Positions 62,132 through 64,000 of a stretch of DNA of 64,000 nt are shown here, piece after piece. This stretch comes from Thauera aromatica K172. Its GTDB lineage: Bacteria > Pseudomonadota > Gammaproteobacteria > Burkholderiales > Rhodocyclaceae. How positions within the stretch are numbered: the stretch's first letter is position 1; every line of letters begins with the position of its first letter. The stretch is taken from positions 682,001-746,000 of the forward strand of contig NZ_CP028339.1 in the NCBI RefSeq assembly GCF_003030465.1. Reading direction: 5' to 3'. The position numbers were made by a program, and so were the translations under genes. A model generated the notes under the pieces. It had not been told where the DNA came from. It made no database searches and saw only the letters and a list, made by a program, of their open reading frames with translations.

Positions 62132-63739
62132 TCAAACCGAAGCGGTCGAGCCCGTCTTGTGCAGGCACTGCATCAGCCGGTGGCCCAGCCAAGCCATGCA
62201 CGGGACGGCCATGGAGTTGCCGATCGCCTTGTAGCGCGGAGCGTCCGCGGCAGGCTTGCCGCGGTATGGGATCAGCGTGTAGTCGTCGGGCATGCCCTGC
62301 AGCCGCTCGCACTCCATGGGCATCAGCCGCCGCACCCGCCAGTGCGACCAGTCGCCGGGGCCGGGGTCGTTCCAGTCGTAGCGGAAATGCGCCTCGAAGT
62401 CGGGGGCCAGCACATGGGGCTTGTCCGCGCCGCCGCCGCTGGTGCGCAGTGCGGCCGCTACGCTGCCGCCCAGCTCGGCGGCAAGACCCTGCGGCCGTCC
62501 CCGCAGGGCAACGCAGGCCACCATCGGCACCCCGTAGCCTGGCTTGCCGTTGGACAGGACGGTGCAAGCCACCTGTCCGTGGCCCGACTCGAAGCGCACT
62601 TCGCCGCGGTTATTCTGCGCGAACGCGATGGCAGGCACGACACCGGCGTTCGCATGGCTGTTGCGATGCCCGCCAGCGCGCAGCGTCGGCGTCAGGTCGA
62701 TCGTCGCATCCGCGCCGTTGCCCTGGGCGGTGAAGGCGATGATTGGCACGCCCTTGCCCGTGCCGTCCTCGCTGCTGCCCTTGCCGTTGTTGGCGGTATC
62801 GAGGGCATGGGCGATGCTGCCGGCGACCGACTGCACCATGAACGTCTCGGTGCGGATGTCGTGCTTGGGGCCAGCGGCCATCAGGCATGCCGCCACATCG
62901 ACGGGGCCGGTGCCGCCGCTGAATCCGAACGTCGTCGTGACCTGACCGTAGGGCTGCTTCAGTCCTGCGTATCCCGAGTACTCGCCTGCTGCCGCAGCAC
63001 CCGGTCCAGCAGCGCGGGCAGCTTCTTGCCACGGCGCGCGGCCCGCAGAAGAATCCCCGCGCAGGCCTGGGCGCTCAAAAAGTACTTCGGCGGGATCGAG
63101 GTCATCACCACCACATGCCACAAGAAACACGCGCTTGCGGCGTTGGGCGACACCGAAATATTGAGCGTCGAGCACGCGCCAGGCGATGCGGCGGCGGGGT
63201 CCAGACACACAACCAGCGTGCGCCCATTTTTCCCCTGGCGGCTGGAGCGCACGGCCTTCTCCGGCCAGTGCGCCCAGGAAATGCCCGAAGGCATTGCTGC
63301 GGTCGTTGAGGACGCCGGGGACGTTTTCCCAGACGAGCGTTGCCGGCGAGCGGCGGTTTTGGTGGCGGGTTTGGTCGATGGCATTTGCAAGCTCCACATA
63401 GGCAAGGGTCAAGGCTCCACGCGGGTCGTTCAGCCCCTGGCGCGCGCCGGCAACGCTGAACGACTGGCACGGCGTGCCGCCGACCAGGATGTCGGGCGCT
63501 GGCACGATGCCGGAGCGCACCTGGCGGGCGATCGCGGTCATGTCGCCGAGGTTGGGCACGTGGGGGTAGCGGTGGGCGAGCACGGCGCTCGGGAAGGCGT
63601 CGATCTCGGCGAACCACGCGGCTTGCAGGCCGAGAGGTTGCCAGGCGAGGCTCACGGCCTCGATGCCGCTGCACACGCTGCCGTACAGCAGTGGCGCGGC
63701 CTGGGGCGCACCGCGAAGGGTGCGAGGTTGCGGGTTCAT
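62132..63739 (-). CDS. C5-cytosine DNA methyltransferase
   Basis: A 535-aa DNA (cytosine-5)-methyltransferase. Motif I YGSVCSGIEAVSLAW near residue 20, motif IV GGTPCQSFSVAGARQG with the catalytic Cys near 84, motif VI ENVPG, motif VIII GVAQRRKRVFLVA, and motif X KAIGNSMAVP near the end. A long region between VIII and IX (about 230-440) would hold the target-recognition part. No restriction endonuclease is adjacent, so an orphan, self-protecting role is likely. CAGGAG precedes ATG 63739. Confidence 0.92.
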   Translation of the reverse strand: MNPQPRTLRGAPQAAPLLYGSVCSGIEAVSLAWQPLGLQAAWFAEIDAFPSAVLAHRYPHVPNLGDMTAIARQVRSGIVPAPDILVGGTPCQSFSVAGARQGLNDPRGALTLAYVELANAIDQTRHQNRRSPATLVWENVPGVLNDRSNAFGHFLGALAGEGRALQPPGEKWAHAGCVSGPRRRIAWRVLDAQYFGVAQRRKRVFLVACGGDDLDPAEVLFERPGLRGDSSAGRAPWQEAARAAGPGAAAAGEYSGYAGLKQPYGQVTTTFGFSGGTGPVDVAACLMAAGPKHDIRTETFMVQSVAGSIAHALDTANNGKGSSEDGTGKGVPIIAFTAQGNGADATIDLTPTLRAGGHRNSHANAGVVPAIAFAQNNRGEVRFESGHGQVACTVLSNGKPGYGVPMVACVALRGRPQGLAAELGGSVAAALRTSGGGADKPHVLAPDFEAHFRYDWNDPGPGDWSHWRVRRLMPMECERLQGMPDDYTLIPYRGKPAADAPRYKAIGNSMAVPCMAWLGHRLMQCLHKTGSTASV

Positions 63740-64000
63740 GTCGGGTCTCCTGTTCGTGTGGCCCTGGGCGGGCCGGGACGTTGATCGGCAGGAGAAAGAC
63801 GCCGAAGGCCCTGCGGCCTTCGGCTCGGGAGGACAGAACCACCCGTGGGCTGTTGCAGGCCCGGTCGTCGCTAGAACCGTCTGCTCATCAGCAATCACAC
63901 CCGGCCCATGTCGTGGCTGGGGCCGGCATCGTCTGGCGTGTATCCACACACAAACGGAGCCCAGTGTTTCGCCGGCGGGCACCGGCACCGAATACCGCTG
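63740..64000 (-). other. Non-coding stretch upstream of the methyltransferase gene
   Basis: No gene is supported here. On the minus strand it holds two perfect hairpins: CCGGCCC/GGGCCGG (63926-63920 with 63907-63901) and CCGAAGGCC-GCAG-GGCCTTCGG (63823-63815 with 63810-63802). The second lies about 60 nt before the start codon, where other genes of the block carry their proximal leader hairpin. P2, P3 and the pseudoknot of the leader family were not found. Confidence 0.5.

Noticed and set aside
61919-63784. A 621-codon plus-strand open frame
   Set aside because: Antisense to the C5-methyltransferase, whose motifs I, IV, VI, VIII and X are all present on the minus strand.
63802-63926. Possible sixth leader RNA before the cytosine methyltransferase
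   Set aside because: Two good hairpins exist, but P2, P3 and the loop pairing that define the family could not be found, so it is only described as a structured flank.
1-64000. CRISPR arrays, tRNA genes and ICE attachment sites
   Set aside because: No regularly spaced direct repeats, no cloverleaf-forming segment with tRNA hallmarks, and no integrase gene or tRNA 3' end were seen in the window.

Overview
The window is a 64 kb piece of an integrative and conjugative element (ICE) of the PFGI-1/ICEclc type (MPF-G mating-pair system, MOBH relaxase), carrying a polyhydroxyalkanoate (PHA) and efflux cargo cluster on its left side. High GC, Proteobacteria-type ribosome sites and the gene families present point to a beta- or gammaproteobacterial host such as Burkholderiales, Pseudomonas or Xanthomonadaceae. 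No rRNA, tRNA or housekeeping gene is present to narrow this, and neither attachment site nor the integrase is inside the window.

Layout. (1) 1-15.9 kb, minus strand: one tightly packed run, in transcription order outer-membrane lipoprotein, HlyD-type adaptor, double-ATPase/permease fusion, permease, phasin, acetoacetyl-CoA reductase-like protein, a DUF3141 synthase-like hydrolase, a MaoC/phosphate-acyltransferase fusion, an SDR dehydrogenase, acetate kinase, a glutamate-symporter-like protein, and a class I PHA synthase cut by the window edge. (2) 16.4-20.0 kb, plus strand: a divergent TetR regulator translationally coupled to a DUF4105 membrane protein and a lipoprotein hydrolase. A 26-bp palindrome between the two divergons is a likely TetR operator. 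(3) 20.0-21.1 kb: a scar of an IS66 transposase fragment, an unassigned fragment and a 5'-truncated AAA_28 gene. (4) 21.1-24.4 kb: MOBH relaxase TraI, a PrlF-YhaV toxin-antitoxin pair with a palindrome inside its promoter, and a DUF3742 gene. (5) 24.5-44.7 kb, minus strand: the conjugation apparatus from PilL to TraG, with TraD, TraC, pilin and core-complex genes and many 4-bp stop/start overlaps; radC with its own leader and terminator sits inside it. (6) 44.8-48.4 kb: an OLD-family ATPase/TOPRIM plus UvrD-like helicase pair matching the Gabija defence architecture. (7) 48.5-63.7 kb, minus strand: an SNF2-like helicase, two DNA methyltransferase-type genes and about a dozen ICE genes of unknown or poorly known function.

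The most striking structure is not protein-coding. Five genes (radC at 29.8 kb, the DUF3577 gene at 56.8 kb, and the genes starting at 58038, 60998 and 61888) are preceded by a leader of about 150-220 nt whose helices can be matched one for one: hairpin P1 flanked by CATG, helix P2, hairpin P3, and a P2-loop/3'-strand pairing that makes a pseudoknot. The helices keep pairing while their bases change. This fits the radC RNA motif known from comparative surveys; the pseudoknot model and the density of copies here come from reading this sequence. Nearby leaders add Shine-Dalgarno-masking hairpins, including one three-way mutually exclusive fold. Several of these genes also end in their own intrinsic terminator, so the accessory block looks like a set of small, separately controlled transcripts.

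How it may work together: region 5 plus TraI moves the element, region 6 and the methyltransferases protect it or its host, the TA pair stabilises it, and the PHA/efflux cluster is the metabolic payload.
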